A stretch of 45,926 bases of DNA from Geobacteraceae bacterium GWC2_53_11 (GTDB taxonomy: Bacteria; Desulfobacterota; Desulfuromonadia; Geobacterales; Pseudopelobacteraceae), in contig MGZJ01000015.1 in NCBI GenBank assembly GCA_001802645.1, forward strand, positions 1-45,926, written 5' to 3'. Numbering within the stretch: position 1 is the stretch's first letter; the number at the start of each line of letters is the position of its first letter. The notes under the pieces are model-generated. The model saw nothing but the letters and a program-made list of their open reading frames with translations, searched no databases and was not told the origin of the DNA. Shown here piece by piece: positions 1 to 12,730 of this stretch. The position numbers were made by a program, and so were the translations under genes.

Positions 1-175
1 TGCCGATATCACCCTCGCCGATTGCCCCCAGAATCCCGTCGGCAATGGCGTGCAGCAGCACGTCGGCATCGGAATGCCCGAGCAGCCCCTTCTCCCACGG
101 TATATCCACCCCGCCCATGATCAGCTTTCTGCCTTCCACCAAACGGTGAACATCATAGCCGTGCCCGATACGCAT
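1..175 (-). CDS. ispF: 2-C-methyl-D-erythritol 2,4-cyclodiphosphate synthase, N-terminal part
   Basis: Only the first 58 codons lie in the window; the gene runs off the left edge. The enzyme converts CDP-methylerythritol 2-phosphate to the cyclic diphosphate in the non-mevalonate isoprenoid pathway, in the cytoplasm. The translation begins [12 protein letters not shown] and continues to [10 protein letters not shown], the two signature blocks of the family; the expected metal ligands Asp8, His10 and His42 are all present. The ATG lies 2 bases after the gpsA stop codon, so it is probably the last visible gene of the dnaA-gyrA-gpsA block and translated by coupling. The family identity is clear; completeness cannot be judged. 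Confidence 0.93.
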   Translation of the reverse strand, partial: MRIGHGYDVHRLVEGRKLIMGGVDIPWEKGLLGHSDADVLLHAIADGILGAIGEGDIG

Positions 176-177
176 AG

Positions 178-1203
178 TTATGCTTCCGCCTTCAGATCCC
201 GCGTCATCAGTTCTATCACCGCCTGACGGGCCGGTTTGTCATCGTGCAGGATCTGGTAGGTCTTCTCAACAATCGGCATCTCGACGCCCAGGCGTTTGGC
301 GAGCTGGAAAACCGATTCGGCGCTTTTTACCCCTTCAGCCACCATACGCATCTCGGCCAGGATGTCGGCCAGTTTCATCCCCTGACCCAGCTTAAAGCCG
401 ACTGTGCGGTTGCGGGAGAGGTCGCCGGTGCAGGTCAGCACCAGGTCGCCCATGCCGGCCAGACCGGCAAAGGTTGATGCCTGCGCACCCATGGCCTGTC
501 CCAGGCGGTTCATTTCGGCCAGGCCGCGCGTAATCAGCGCGGCACGGGCGTTGTAACCGAAGCCGAGTCCATCGCAGATACCGGCGGCAATGGCGATGAC
601 ATTTTTGACCGCTCCACCCAGCTCGACACCGACCACGTCGCTGTTGGTATAAACACGCAAGCAGGGGCAGCTGAAGGCGGCCTGAACACGGCGGGAACTC
701 TCCTCGTTGCGGGAGGCGGCCACGATCAGCGAAGGAAGCTCCTGGGCAACTTCGCGAGCGAAGGTCGGGCCGGACAGCGCCACGTAGCGGGTCAGCGCGG
801 CATCACCGAGCAGTTCGCCGCAGATCTGGGACACGGTCTTCAGTGTTTCCAGCTCAATCCCTTTGGATGCATTGGCGATTATCGCATTGGCGCGGAGGTG
901 CGGAGCAAGCTGCTTCAGCACGCCGCGCATCACCTGCACCGGCGTCACCAACAGAACGATACTGCGGCCAGTGACCGCTTCTTCCAGGTTTCCCGTACAG
1001 ACAAGAGTCGGGTGGAGGTTGATGCCGGGCAGATAGAGCGAGTTGGTGTGGCTGGAGTTGATTTCTTCAACCAGTTCCGGCTCATAAGCCCATAATGTCG
1101 TGTCATTTCCGTTGGCGGCCAGACGGCCGGCCAGGGCTGTTCCCCAGCTGCCGCCGCCGATAACGGCGATCCGCTCTATTTCCGTCGTACCCTCAGTCGT
1201 CAT
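178..1203 (-). CDS. gpsA: Glycerol-3-phosphate dehydrogenase [NAD(P)+]
   Basis: Makes sn-glycerol 3-phosphate from dihydroxyacetone phosphate for phospholipid synthesis in the cytoplasm. The N-terminal Rossmann motif [10 protein letters not shown], the [10 protein letters not shown] block, the [15 protein letters not shown] helix carrying the catalytic Lys, and the [12 protein letters not shown] segment are all characteristic of GpsA. The reading frame stays open further upstream to 1278, but a GAGG ribosome-binding motif 9 bases before the ATG at 1203 favours that start (341 aa, the usual family length). It overlaps the last 11 bases of the HEAT-like gene, indicating translational coupling. 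An ATG at 1209 is an alternative start. Confidence 0.95.
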   Translation of the reverse strand: MTTEGTTEIERIAVIGGGSWGTALAGRLAANGNDTTLWAYEPELVEEINSSHTNSLYLPGINLHPTLVCTGNLEEAVTGRSIVLLVTPVQVMRGVLKQLAPHLRANAIIANASKGIELETLKTVSQICGELLGDAALTRYVALSGPTFAREVAQELPSLIVAASRNEESSRRVQAAFSCPCLRVYTNSDVVGVELGGAVKNVIAIAAGICDGLGFGYNARAALITRGLAEMNRLGQAMGAQASTFAGLAGMGDLVLTCTGDLSRNRTVGFKLGQGMKLADILAEMRMVAEGVKSAESVFQLAKRLGVEMPIVEKTYQILHDDKPARQAVIELMTRDLKAEA

Positions 1204-2782
1204 AGTCATCGTCCTCAAACCCTTCCTCCAGGCGCGGGTCATACCCCTCAGCAAGCGTCTGCCGGGCGGCGTCCACACTATCCAGCAGCAGCCGCCGGAT
1301 AAACGGGTGGCGGCAGTCGGGCAAAAAGCCTCCCACGAGACTTAAGGCCGTAGCCAATGTTTTTTGTACCGCACGTTCATCGCCTTCGATCTGCTGCAGG
1401 TAATCTGCCGTCAGCAGCAACCTCTTGATGATATCGGCGCGGCGCGGCACGATCAGTTCTTCGCAGCAACGGGCTATTTCCTTCTCCAGAACCTCGGGCG
1501 GCATGGTGTCCGAGCTGCTTTCCGCCTCAAGAGCCATGAAACGATCGGCTACGTCATAGAGCGATGCTTCAGTCAGCACCCACCCTTCAAGACCCGGCTC
1601 ATCAAGGAGGTCGTTGCTGGTAGCAACATAGCCCGGGATCATCTCGACGATATTTTCCAGGTGCGTAAGTTTGAAGCGGGGAACGTACGCTTCCGGTTTC
1701 AGGACGTCGGGACGGAACAAACGCATATCGACGTAAAAATCGGGCGGAAGGTAAAAGCCCGCCTCGCGGCTGCGGTGCAGCGCATCCCGCAGTGCCGCCA
1801 GCGCATAATCGTGTTCCACCGGCGACAGCATCTCTCCACCGGCAACATCTTTGAGGATGTGGCCGTATTCTTTGTCATCCTTCATGCGATAGCTGATGGC
1901 GTTGAGCATGCCGTCAGTTTCGCCGGTCAGGATGAGCATGGCGGCATACGCATGCTCATCGATCCGCCAGGAAAACCAGAGGGTGCGTGAACCGTAAAAA
2001 TCGACCGGCCCGGCATATACTTCATGGAAGGGGAGTGGTTGCTGAAAGGCGTGGGGGAGTTCAAGTGGTTCACGGATGCCGGTAAACGAAAGCCGCCGGA
2101 TGCTGCGCCTGATCAGGTCGGCCTGCTCCCCCTCGAAGCGCGCTTTCGCACGGGTCAGGACATCAAGGGCATAGCCGCTTCTGGTACGCCCCAACGCAAG
2201 TATCGCTGTTCGAACAACCTCTTCTTTTTCAAAGGAGAGCAGGATTTCCAGGAGCGCCGCAGCTTCGGCAGAAGCGGTATCGGACAGACTCTGAATCATC
2301 CGTTCACGAAACTCGTCCGCCACATCGAGAAAACTGTCGACAAAGCGAACCAGCCCGCGTTCGCCGTCGCTAAGGCAGTCGGCGACAAACCCTTCCAGCG
2401 TGGGAGAACCGTACCCGGTCATTGAGGCAAAGGGCGGGGCGGTGACATCGACCCCGCTGTCATGCAGGACATCCAGCAGGGCCAGCTTGCCGTCTTCTTC
2501 AAGGTCTTTACGTTGCAGGGTTATCTGGATGAGCTGGTCCATCCAGGCCGAGGCGTCAAAAAAATCCAACATGCAGGTGTAACGATACAGTGCGGTGCCG
2601 TTCTGCTCGCGCCACAATTTACGAACGAGCGGTTTGAGTGCCCGTTTGCCGGACTTCTGCAAGCGTCGGCCGATGCGCTCCATCTGCTCACCGGTCAGGT
2701 CATCCCGCTTGAGAAAGTCCAGCAACCGGTTGATACGGCGCCGTTCGCGCAGGGTTTTGTCTATGTTGAGGGCCAGGGTCAT
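1193..2782 (-). CDS. HEAT-repeat-like protein of unknown function
   Basis: 529 residues, starting directly after the gyrA TAG (TAGATG) and overlapping gpsA, so it is inside the replication/topology operon. The first half is rich in regularly spaced short helices with the alternation typical of HEAT/ARM repeats (for example AILALGRTRSGYALDVLTRA near residue 190-210). The second half has aromatic-rich segments (LWFSWRID, YGHILKDVAGGEM) and a very acidic C-terminus ending DDDYDD. No catalytic motif, signal peptide or membrane segment is visible. From memory, a HEAT-like gene occupies this place next to gyrA in Geobacter genomes; its function is unknown to me. HEAT folds usually act as protein-binding scaffolds, so a partner for gyrase or another operon product is only an inference. 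Confidence 0.75.
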   Translation of the reverse strand: MTLALNIDKTLRERRRINRLLDFLKRDDLTGEQMERIGRRLQKSGKRALKPLVRKLWREQNGTALYRYTCMLDFFDASAWMDQLIQITLQRKDLEEDGKLALLDVLHDSGVDVTAPPFASMTGYGSPTLEGFVADCLSDGERGLVRFVDSFLDVADEFRERMIQSLSDTASAEAAALLEILLSFEKEEVVRTAILALGRTRSGYALDVLTRAKARFEGEQADLIRRSIRRLSFTGIREPLELPHAFQQPLPFHEVYAGPVDFYGSRTLWFSWRIDEHAYAAMLILTGETDGMLNAISYRMKDDKEYGHILKDVAGGEMLSPVEHDYALAALRDALHRSREAGFYLPPDFYVDMRLFRPDVLKPEAYVPRFKLTHLENIVEMIPGYVATSNDLLDEPGLEGWVLTEASLYDVADRFMALEAESSSDTMPPEVLEKEIARCCEELIVPRRADIIKRLLLTADYLQQIEGDERAVQKTLATALSLVGGFLPDCRHPFIRRLLLDSVDAARQTLAEGYDPRLEEGFEDDDYDD

Positions 2783-5350
2783 CTATGCTTCCGTTTCTTC
2801 AGTCCCTTCATCCCCGCTGATGTCTTCGCCTTCCTCTTCATCCTTCTCGGCCAGACGGGCGACAGCCACTACCTTCTCGTTATCCTCGGTGTTCATCAGC
2901 GTGACGCCCTGGGTATTGCGGCCGATGACGGAGAAACCGGACACCGGTACGCGCAGGATCTTGCCCTGATCGGTGATGACCATCAGGTCGTGGTCGTCGG
3001 CGACCTGCATGACGTTGACCACGGAGCCGTTCCGCTCGGTCGTCTTGATCGTGATGATCCCCTTGCCGCCGCGTGACTGGTCGCGGTATTCGTCCAGATC
3101 GGTACGTTTGCCGTAGCCGTTTTCGCAAACGGTGAAGATGGTCGAGCCGACCGCCGTGTTGTCAACGATCTCCATGCCGATCACCCGGTCATCTTCGGCC
3201 AGGTTCATACCGCGCACCCCGCGGGTGACGCGGCCCATCGGACGGACGTCTTCTTCGTTGAAGCGGATCGCCTTGCCGTTGCGCGACCCCAGGAAGATAT
3301 CCTTGCTGCCGTCGGTCAGGGCCACGGAGATCAGCTTGTCGCCGTCATCCAGGTTGACGGCGATGATGCCGCCGCTCCGGACGTTGGAGTAATCAACCAG
3401 TGGCGTCTTCTTGACCACGCCGCGTTGAGTGGCCATGAACAGGAAGGTGTTCTCGCTGAACTCCTTGACCGGCAAGATGGTGGTAATTTTTTCGCCTGCC
3501 GAGACGTTGACCAGATTGACGACCGCCTTCCCTTTGGTGGTGCGGCTTCCTTCCGGAATTTCGTAGACCTTGAGCCAGTACATGCGCCCGGCATCGGTAA
3601 AGCAGAGAAGATAGTCCTTGGTCGAGGCGATGAAGAGCTGCTCGACAAAATCCTCCTCTTTGGTCTTCATACCGGTTTTGCCCTTGCCGCCGCGCCGCTG
3701 CGAACGGTACAGGTCAACGGCGCTCCGCTTGATGTAGCCGGTGTGCGAAATGGTGACCACCATCTCTTCGTCTTCGATGGTGTCTTCCAGCGAGATATCG
3801 GCGCTCTGATCGGCAATCTCGGAGCGGCGCTTGTCGCCAAAACGCTCACGGATTTCGGTCAGTTCGGCAACGATGATCTTGAGAATTTCAGTGTCGGAGG
3901 CCAGAATCTCCCGCAGACGGGCGATCAGTTTCATGATCTCTTCGTACTCGGCGATGATCTTGTCACGTTCGAGACCGGTCAGGCGTTGCAGTCGCATTTC
4001 CAGAATCGCCTGAGCCTGAATATCGGACAGCTGTACGTCATGCTCGTACCCTGCCGGACGGGGGAGGTTCAGTTTAGCCAGATAGGCCGGATCGGCAAAC
4101 TTCCCTTCAATCAGACCCTGTTTCGCTTCCGGAGGAGTTTTGGACTCACGAATCAGTTCGATGACCGCATCGAGCCAGTCCAGAGCAATCTTGAGACCTT
4201 CCAGAATATGGGCTCGTGCCAGCGCTTTCTTCAACTCGAAGTTGGTACGACGGGTGACGACCTCACAGCGATGCTCGACGAAACAGTCCATCATCTCGCG
4301 CAGGGTCAGCACCCGCGGACGGTTGTGGACAATGGCCAGCATGATGATGCCGAAAGACACCTGCAACTGGGTCTGCTTGTAGAGCTGGTTGAGCAGCACT
4401 TCGGCATTTTCGTCCCGCTTGACTTCAATGACGACGCGCATGCCCTGGCGGTCGGATTCGTCGCGGATCTCGGTGATCCCCTCGACCTTTTTCTCCTTGA
4501 CCAGCTCGGCGATCTTTTCGATCAAGCGGGCCTTGTTGACCTGATAGGGGAGTTCGGTGACGATAATCGCCTGGCGCTCCGAACGCTTGGAAGCTTCCAC
4601 ATGGGCTTTGGCACGGATCTGGATGATACCGCGACCGGTGCTGTAGGCCGACCTGATCCCCTGACGGCCATAGATAGTGGCGCCGGTGGGAAAGTCCGGA
4701 CCCGGCACCAGCTCCAGCATCTCTTCGAAGGTGATATCCGGGTTATGGATCGTGGCGATGATGCCGTCAATAATCTCGCCAATGTTATGGGGCGGGATAT
4801 TGGTGGCCATGCCGACCGCAATGCCGGTCGAACCGTTGATCAGCAGGTTCGGGAACTTGGACGGCAGAACCGTCGGCTCCAGCATCTCATCGTTGTAGTT
4901 GGGCGCCATGTTGACGGTTTCTTTGTCCAGATCCGCCAGCAGCTCGTGGGTGAGGTGGCGCATACGGATTTCGGTGTAACGCATGGCGGCCGGCGAGTCA
5001 CCGTCAACCGAACCGAAGTTACCCTGGCCGTCAACCAGCATGTAGCGCAGTGAGAAATCCTGGGCCATACGGACGATGGTGTCATAGGCCGCCGTATCGC
5101 CATGTGGATGGTACTTACCGATAACATCACCGACCACACGAGCCGATTTCTTGTACGGCTTGTTGTAGTCATTGCCCATGTCATACATGGCGTACAGGCA
5201 GCGCCGATGCACCGGCTTGAGGCCGTCGCGTACGTCCGGCAGGGCCCGGCCGATGATGACCGACATGGCATAGTCCATGTACGAGCGTTTCATCTCATCT
5301 TCAATATTAACCGATATCTTGTTGATTGGGATTTCCGTTGGGGTCTGCAT
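2783..5350 (-). CDS. gyrA: DNA gyrase subunit A
   Basis: Breakage-reunion subunit of gyrase, which with GyrB introduces negative supercoils. 855 residues. The N-terminal domain has [16 protein letters not shown], the quinolone-region sequence [10 protein letters not shown] (residues 81-90, Thr86 at the position of E. coli Ser83) and the catalytic Tyr125 in [10 protein letters not shown]. The C-terminal beta-pinwheel carries the GyrA box QRRGGKG at about residue 549, which separates gyrase from topoisomerase IV, followed by an acidic tail rich in Glu. The start is supported by a GAGG motif 7 bases upstream. It lies 65 bp after gyrB in the same direction. Confidence 0.98.
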   Translation of the reverse strand: MQTPTEIPINKISVNIEDEMKRSYMDYAMSVIIGRALPDVRDGLKPVHRRCLYAMYDMGNDYNKPYKKSARVVGDVIGKYHPHGDTAAYDTIVRMAQDFSLRYMLVDGQGNFGSVDGDSPAAMRYTEIRMRHLTHELLADLDKETVNMAPNYNDEMLEPTVLPSKFPNLLINGSTGIAVGMATNIPPHNIGEIIDGIIATIHNPDITFEEMLELVPGPDFPTGATIYGRQGIRSAYSTGRGIIQIRAKAHVEASKRSERQAIIVTELPYQVNKARLIEKIAELVKEKKVEGITEIRDESDRQGMRVVIEVKRDENAEVLLNQLYKQTQLQVSFGIIMLAIVHNRPRVLTLREMMDCFVEHRCEVVTRRTNFELKKALARAHILEGLKIALDWLDAVIELIRESKTPPEAKQGLIEGKFADPAYLAKLNLPRPAGYEHDVQLSDIQAQAILEMRLQRLTGLERDKIIAEYEEIMKLIARLREILASDTEILKIIVAELTEIRERFGDKRRSEIADQSADISLEDTIEDEEMVVTISHTGYIKRSAVDLYRSQRRGGKGKTGMKTKEEDFVEQLFIASTKDYLLCFTDAGRMYWLKVYEIPEGSRTTKGKAVVNLVNVSAGEKITTILPVKEFSENTFLFMATQRGVVKKTPLVDYSNVRSGGIIAVNLDDGDKLISVALTDGSKDIFLGSRNGKAIRFNEEDVRPMGRVTRGVRGMNLAEDDRVIGMEIVDNTAVGSTIFTVCENGYGKRTDLDEYRDQSRGGKGIITIKTTERNGSVVNVMQVADDHDLMVITDQGKILRVPVSGFSVIGRNTQGVTLMNTEDNEKVVAVARLAEKDEEEGEDISGDEGTEETEA

Positions 5351-5415
5351 TGGTACCTCGTATCAGCTTTTTCTCATCAATCGATGAGACGTTATGATTA
5401 TGGTTGAATTTGACT

Positions 5416-8923
<3,508 letters not shown>

Positions 8924-8932
8924 CAGCCGCTG

Positions 8933-10054
8933 TTAGAGCCTCATCGGCATAATGACGGCAAGGAAACTGTCGGAATTTTCCGGAACGATAATTGACGGAG
9001 AAAGCTCATCCTTGAATTTCATTTCAACCCGCTCGGTTTCAGCTACGGCAAGAACGTCCAGCAGGTAGCGGGCATTGAATCTGACCGAAATTGGTTCTCC
9101 CGAATAGGCAACGTCCAGCTCTTCCATGGCGTCTCCCAGTTCCGGATTGCTGGAAGAAATTTTAATACCGCCGGACGAGATTTCCAGCATGATACCCTTG
9201 AATTTTTCGCTGGAAAGAATCGCCATACGACGAACTGAATGGCTGAAGTCTTCCTTGTTGACTGTCACTACCTGCGTGTTCGAAGCGGGAATTACCCTGT
9301 TATAATCGGGAAATTCTCCATCAACAAGACGCATGACCATGTATGAATCGCCCCGTTTTATGACAGCGCTGTTATCCATAAAACCGAACAGGAGCATACC
9401 CCCTTCTTCATCGGTGATCTTTTTCATCTCATACACGCCTTTTTTCGGCAGGATGACACCTTTGAGAAGTTCGGGTCCGGCGGATCCTTTGAGGTTACCT
9501 GAAGCTATGGACAGACGGTGCCCGTCTGTAGATACCATTTTAAGACAGTTACTGCCGTCAGAACGGACTTCCACTTTGGTAAAGATACCGTTGAGGTTGT
9601 ACTTTGTTTCATCGGTACAAATGGCATACGCAGTTTTTTCAATCATACTGCGCAGTAGAGCTGATTCAATTTCAAAGAGATTTTCTTCTTTTACATCAGG
9701 AAAGTAAGGAAATTCGTCCGAAGATAATCCGACAATATTAAACTGAACTTTTCCGCATTTTATTTCGACCCAATCATTGTCTTTCGTTAAAAAAGAAATC
9801 TGCTGATTAGGTAATTCCTTTACAATCTCATACAGTTTCTTCGCAGATACTGTTATTTTTCCCGTGCTGATAACTTCAGCTGCATAGCTGCTTTTCATTC
9901 CTACTTCCAGATCAGTAGCTGTAACGAGAAGTGAAGTTTCAGTAGCTTCAAGAAGAACGTTTGATAAAATGGGCATTGAGGTTCGTTTTTCGACTATTCC
10001 CTGAATTTTTTGCAGCGACTTCAGGAATTGCTCTTTTTCAATTTTGAATTCCAT
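8933..10054 (-). CDS. dnaN: DNA polymerase III subunit beta (sliding clamp)
   Basis: Ring clamp that tethers the replicative polymerase to DNA. 373 residues, close to the usual 366-370. The start MEFKIEKEQFLKSLQ, the central motif block VDGEFPDYNRVIP and the C-terminal VIMPMRL ending, which forms part of the protein-binding cleft, are typical. It is separated from dnaA by 214 bp that contain DnaA-box-like sequences, so its transcription may be influenced by DnaA binding there. Confidence 0.97.
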   Translation of the reverse strand: MEFKIEKEQFLKSLQKIQGIVEKRTSMPILSNVLLEATETSLLVTATDLEVGMKSSYAAEVISTGKITVSAKKLYEIVKELPNQQISFLTKDNDWVEIKCGKVQFNIVGLSSDEFPYFPDVKEENLFEIESALLRSMIEKTAYAICTDETKYNLNGIFTKVEVRSDGSNCLKMVSTDGHRLSIASGNLKGSAGPELLKGVILPKKGVYEMKKITDEEGGMLLFGFMDNSAVIKRGDSYMVMRLVDGEFPDYNRVIPASNTQVVTVNKEDFSHSVRRMAILSSEKFKGIMLEISSGGIKISSSNPELGDAMEELDVAYSGEPISVRFNARYLLDVLAVAETERVEMKFKDELSPSIIVPENSDSFLAVIMPMRL

Positions 10055-10121
10055 GTACGCTCCCTTATTACTGTTAGTATGTTTATAAAAGATTTAAAAC
10101 CTTGTAGTACTTTGTTGGTCC

Positions 10122-10261
10122 TGTGGAAACAGGGGATAATCCGCTAACCTTCTTGAATATAATGAGTAATAAGCAGGTAAGGTCTGTGTATGGAAAACGG
10201 TAAAATATGCTCTTTTACACAAGTGGTAAAATTATCAACAGTTGTCAACACCCTATCAACA
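10122..10261. other. DnaA-box-like cluster between dnaA and dnaN
   Basis: Five 9-mers resemble the DnaA box TTATCCACA. On the plus strand they are TTATCAACA at 10232-10240, TTGTCAACA at 10242-10250 and CTATCAACA at 10253-10261. On the minus strand they are GTTTCCACA at 10122-10130 and TTATCCCCT at 10131-10139. The last three plus-strand copies are spaced 10-11 bases apart, about one helical turn. The sequence at 10072-10101 just beside them is AT-rich. This could be an origin sub-region or the autoregulatory/dnaN promoter region; binding is inferred from motif similarity only. Confidence 0.6.
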
Positions 10262-10268
10262 GGTTTTC

Positions 10269-11618
10269 CTATTTAAGGAGAATTCGCTTAATTTCATCAA
10301 TAATTTTAGATAGCTTCGGCTCTTCAGCCAGTGCTTTATCAATTTTCTTAAAAGAATGAATAATTGTAGAATGATCTTTTCCGCCAAACTTCAAGCCGAT
10401 ATCAGGATAGGATGATTTTGTCATATCCCGGCAGAGCCAGATGGCAATTTGACGTGCGAGTACGATATTTTTTAATCGTTTATCTGATTTTAATTCAACC
10501 AGTTTTAAATCGAAATATTCAGCAACAGATTTTTGAATTAGTTCTACAGTTATTTCTTTATGCCTGTCGCCCAGGATATCTTTGAGATTTTCCTTCGCCA
10601 TTTCCAGTGTAACCGGAACATTCTGTAGACTGCTGAACGCTCCCAATCGGATGAGCATTCCTTCAAGTTCACGGATGTTTCTGGTATCGCTTGAGGCTAG
10701 GAAGTAATACACATCCTCCGGGAAAAAGACTCTGGTCACTTCTGATTTCTTTTTCAAGATGGCTATTTTAGTTTCTACGTCAGGCGGTTGAATATCGGCA
10801 ATAAGACCCCATTCGAAACGGGATCTCAAGCGTTCTTCCAGGTCGGAAATTTCACGTGGAAACTTATCCGAGGTAATCACGATCTGCTTATGGGCATCAT
10901 GCAACGCGTTAAACGTGTGAAAAAACTCTTCCTGTGTGCCGGTTTTTCCGGATATGAACTGGATATCATCAACCAGAAGTACATCTACGTTTCTAAAACG
11001 GTTCCTGAATACATCCATCTTTTTTAAACGAAGATGATTGACCATTTCATACATGAATTTTTCGGCAGAACAGTAGCATACGTTCAATTCCGGTGATTTT
11101 TCACGAATCGTGTGGCCAATGGAATTCAAGAGGTGACTTTTTCCAAGACCGACGCCGCCATAGATAAAAAGAGGGTTATAGGTATCTGCCGGGTTATTGG
11201 CTACTGCCATTGCCGCTGCATGGGCAAATTGATTACCGGTTCCGCTTACAAAAAGGTCAAAGGTATATTTTTGATTGAGCGGCGTAAATACCTGTTCAAA
11301 AGGGATGTTTTTGAAGGCGGTGGGCTCGGCTTCGTTTTTGCTGACAAAATCTTCCGAGATGTACGGTTGGTGCTCCTCATCTGCTCTGATAATAAAGTTG
11401 AGAGTAACCGCATTTCCGGACGTAGCGGTGAGCGCTCCGGTCAGAACTTTTAGATAATGGTCTTCCAGCCATTCTTTAATGAATGAATTTGGAACCGTCA
11501 AATATACCGTAGAACCGTCATGGTGGCTGTAATGAACCGGTTTTATCCAGGTGCCGAAATCAGCCTCAGACATGACTTTTTCTATATTTTCAGTTGCTTG
11601 TTGCCATGCATCTAACAT
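10269..11618 (-). CDS. dnaA: Chromosomal replication initiator protein DnaA
   Basis: Binds DnaA boxes and melts the origin. 449 residues. Domain I is N-terminal (MLDAWQQATENIEK, with FGTWIKPVHY). Domain III is an AAA+ ATPase with Walker A YGGVGLGKSHLLNSIG at about 150-165, Walker B VLLVDDIQF and sensor/arginine-finger segments (LEERLRSRFEWGL). Domain IV ends with the DNA-binding signature GGKDHSTIIHSFKKI. The linker domain II is short. The gene is flanked on both sides by DnaA-box-like clusters and marks the divergence point of two outward-running gene blocks. Confidence 0.98.
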   Translation of the reverse strand: MLDAWQQATENIEKVMSEADFGTWIKPVHYSHHDGSTVYLTVPNSFIKEWLEDHYLKVLTGALTATSGNAVTLNFIIRADEEHQPYISEDFVSKNEAEPTAFKNIPFEQVFTPLNQKYTFDLFVSGTGNQFAHAAAMAVANNPADTYNPLFIYGGVGLGKSHLLNSIGHTIREKSPELNVCYCSAEKFMYEMVNHLRLKKMDVFRNRFRNVDVLLVDDIQFISGKTGTQEEFFHTFNALHDAHKQIVITSDKFPREISDLEERLRSRFEWGLIADIQPPDVETKIAILKKKSEVTRVFFPEDVYYFLASSDTRNIRELEGMLIRLGAFSSLQNVPVTLEMAKENLKDILGDRHKEITVELIQKSVAEYFDLKLVELKSDKRLKNIVLARQIAIWLCRDMTKSSYPDIGLKFGGKDHSTIIHSFKKIDKALAEEPKLSKIIDEIKRILLK

Positions 11619-11900
11619 CAGTAAAAATCACAATCATGGTAGTATTGGTTATCAACATCTCAATGAGTCATGTAACTGCTACAAGAGTAAGCGCATTTTC
11701 ATCTTTGTAACTGATGTTGCAAGGAGTTTTCAACATCATTGTCAACAGCTGTGGAAAACTATTTTAATACACAAAAACAAGCAGTTAACGTATATTTAGG
11801 ATAGAATTAGACTTGTTGAAGGTGTTGGAGAATACCAGAGCCAACCCTCTTTTTCAAGGCAAATCAATGGTAAAGGCCCCAAAGGGGATATAATATAAAA
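11619..11900. other. Probable oriC: DnaA-box cluster plus AT-rich stretch upstream of dnaA
   Basis: The 352-bp gap between dnaA and rpmH has no gene. Four DnaA-box-like 9-mers fall within 110 bp: TTATCAACA at 11649-11657, TTTTCAACA at 11727-11735, TTGTCAACA at 11739-11747, and TTTTCCACA on the minus strand at 11750-11758. An AT-rich tract follows at about 11759-11815, a candidate unwinding element. The dnaA-rpmH interval is where the origin lies in many bacteria. Boundaries are approximate, and the call rests on motif clustering and gene context. Confidence 0.65.
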
Positions 11901-11901
11901 C

Positions 11902-11930
11902 TTGACACGGCAAGGGAGTTGTGTTTAATA
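11902..11930 (+). promoter_or_regulatory. Sigma-70-type promoter for rpmH
   Basis: TTGACA at 11902-11907 and TTAATA at 11925-11930 are separated by exactly 17 bases, 41 bp before the rpmH start codon. A perfect -35 box and 4-5 of 6 matches at -10 make this the best promoter in the window. It would drive the rpmH-rnpA-yidD-yidC block. Confidence 0.7.
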
Positions 11931-11970
11931 ACCCATTTCCTGAAAAATAATTTTGTAGAGGTAAATCAAG

Positions 11971-12120
11971 ATGAAAAGAACTTATCAGCCAAGCAACACT
12001 TCACGCAAACGTACCCACGGTTTTCTCGTAAGAATGGCCACCAAGAATGGCCGGCTTGTTATTAAGCGCAGAAGAGCAAAAGGGCGCAAAAACCTGTCTG
12101 TAAGAATCGCAGCAAAATAA
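11971..12120 (+). CDS. rpmH: 50S ribosomal protein L34
   Basis: 49 residues, highly basic. It begins [18 protein letters not shown] and ends VRIAAK, matching the L34 family along its whole length. A GAGG motif at 11958-11961 precedes the ATG by 9 bases. L34 is part of the large ribosomal subunit; rpmH next to the origin and rnpA is the standard bacterial arrangement. TYQPSNTSR replaces the more common TFQPSNIKR-like sequence, a small lineage variation. Confidence 0.97.
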   Translation: MKRTYQPSNTSRKRTHGFLVRMATKNGRLVIKRRRAKGRKNLSVRIAAK

Positions 12121-12133
12121 TTTCAGAACGTAC

Positions 12134-12514
12134 GTGATTGCTGATGCGGCGGCCACATATCCAAAGACAGCACGTCTGCGGAAGCGACCTGAATTTCTTC
12201 GGCTCGCTTCCGCAGAACATAAATCTTCAGTACGTGGTTTTCTTGTTGTGTGGAGTGAAAACAACCTTCAGATAGCTCGGCTTGGTATCACGGCAAGTAA
12301 GAAAACCGGCTGTGCTGTTGTTCGTAACCGGGTTAAGCGATATCTACGCGAGTTCTTCAGGCATAATCGCTTGGATATGTTGCCTGTGGATGTTAATGTT
12401 ATCGCGCGACGAGAATCGGCACAAATGACGTATCCCGATGTAGTTCGGGAACTCACTAAAGCCTTCCGGTTTATAGGCGTTTCCTCATGTTCAAGAGCTG
12501 CTTGCTCCTTGTAA
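12134..12514 (+). CDS. rnpA: Ribonuclease P protein component
   Basis: Protein subunit that assists the RNase P RNA in maturing tRNA 5' ends. 126 residues with a GTG start 13 bp after rpmH. It has the family motifs LRKRPEF near the N-terminus and [22 protein letters not shown], the basic RNR helix that binds RNA, at about residues 54-75. The C-terminus overlaps the start of yidD by 28 bp. No other plausible in-frame start is present. Confidence 0.95.
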   Translation: MIADAAATYPKTARLRKRPEFLRLASAEHKSSVRGFLVVWSENNLQIARLGITASKKTGCAVVRNRVKRYLREFFRHNRLDMLPVDVNVIARRESAQMTYPDVVRELTKAFRFIGVSSCSRAACSL

Positions 12515-12699
12515 TCAGGTTGTATCAGAAGATTATTTCGCCGCTTCTTCCGCAGACCTGTCGCTTTTATCCCTCCTGTTCCGAGTATTCCCGAGAGTCA
12601 TTAATTCGGCATGGTGCTGCCAGGGGTTTGCTGCTTACCTTCGTAAGAATATGTAAGTGTCATCCATTTCATCCGGGCGGCCATGATCCGGTCCCCTAA
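12487..12699 (+). CDS. yidD: Membrane protein insertion efficiency factor YidD
   Basis: 70 residues. A short N-terminal hydrophobic/amphipathic helix ([16 protein letters not shown]) precedes the family signature [15 protein letters not shown] and the ending HPGGHDPVP. YidD is a small membrane-associated protein thought to help YidC-dependent insertion. It starts inside the 3' end of rnpA and ends 31 bp before yidC, the standard order. The pattern of conserved cysteines is intact. Confidence 0.96.
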   Translation: MFKSCLLLVIRLYQKIISPLLPQTCRFYPSCSEYSRESLIRHGAARGLLLTFVRICKCHPFHPGGHDPVP

Positions 12700-12730
12700 C
12701 ATAACAGATATATAGTATTCAGGAGCTACG

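Noticed and set aside
3425-5053. Long open frame on the plus strand opposite gyrA, with a similar one opposite gyrB (5404-6744)
   Set aside because: Both are mirror frames of strongly conserved, clearly identified gyrase genes. Their predicted proteins have no recognisable motif and no ribosome site.
5080-5120. Thr86 in the GyrA quinolone region as a resistance mutation
   Set aside because: Thr, Ser and Ala all occur naturally at this position in different bacteria; a change cannot be inferred without relatives.
5363-5400. Palindrome CTCATC-AATC-GATGAG between gyrB and gyrA as a terminator
   Set aside because: In the direction of transcription the hairpin is followed by A residues, not U, and gyrA is expected to be cotranscribed or closely follow.
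10848-10863. Third parS-like sequence inside dnaA
   Set aside because: Only 12 of 16 bases match, with mismatches at both ends; it is explained by coding sequence.
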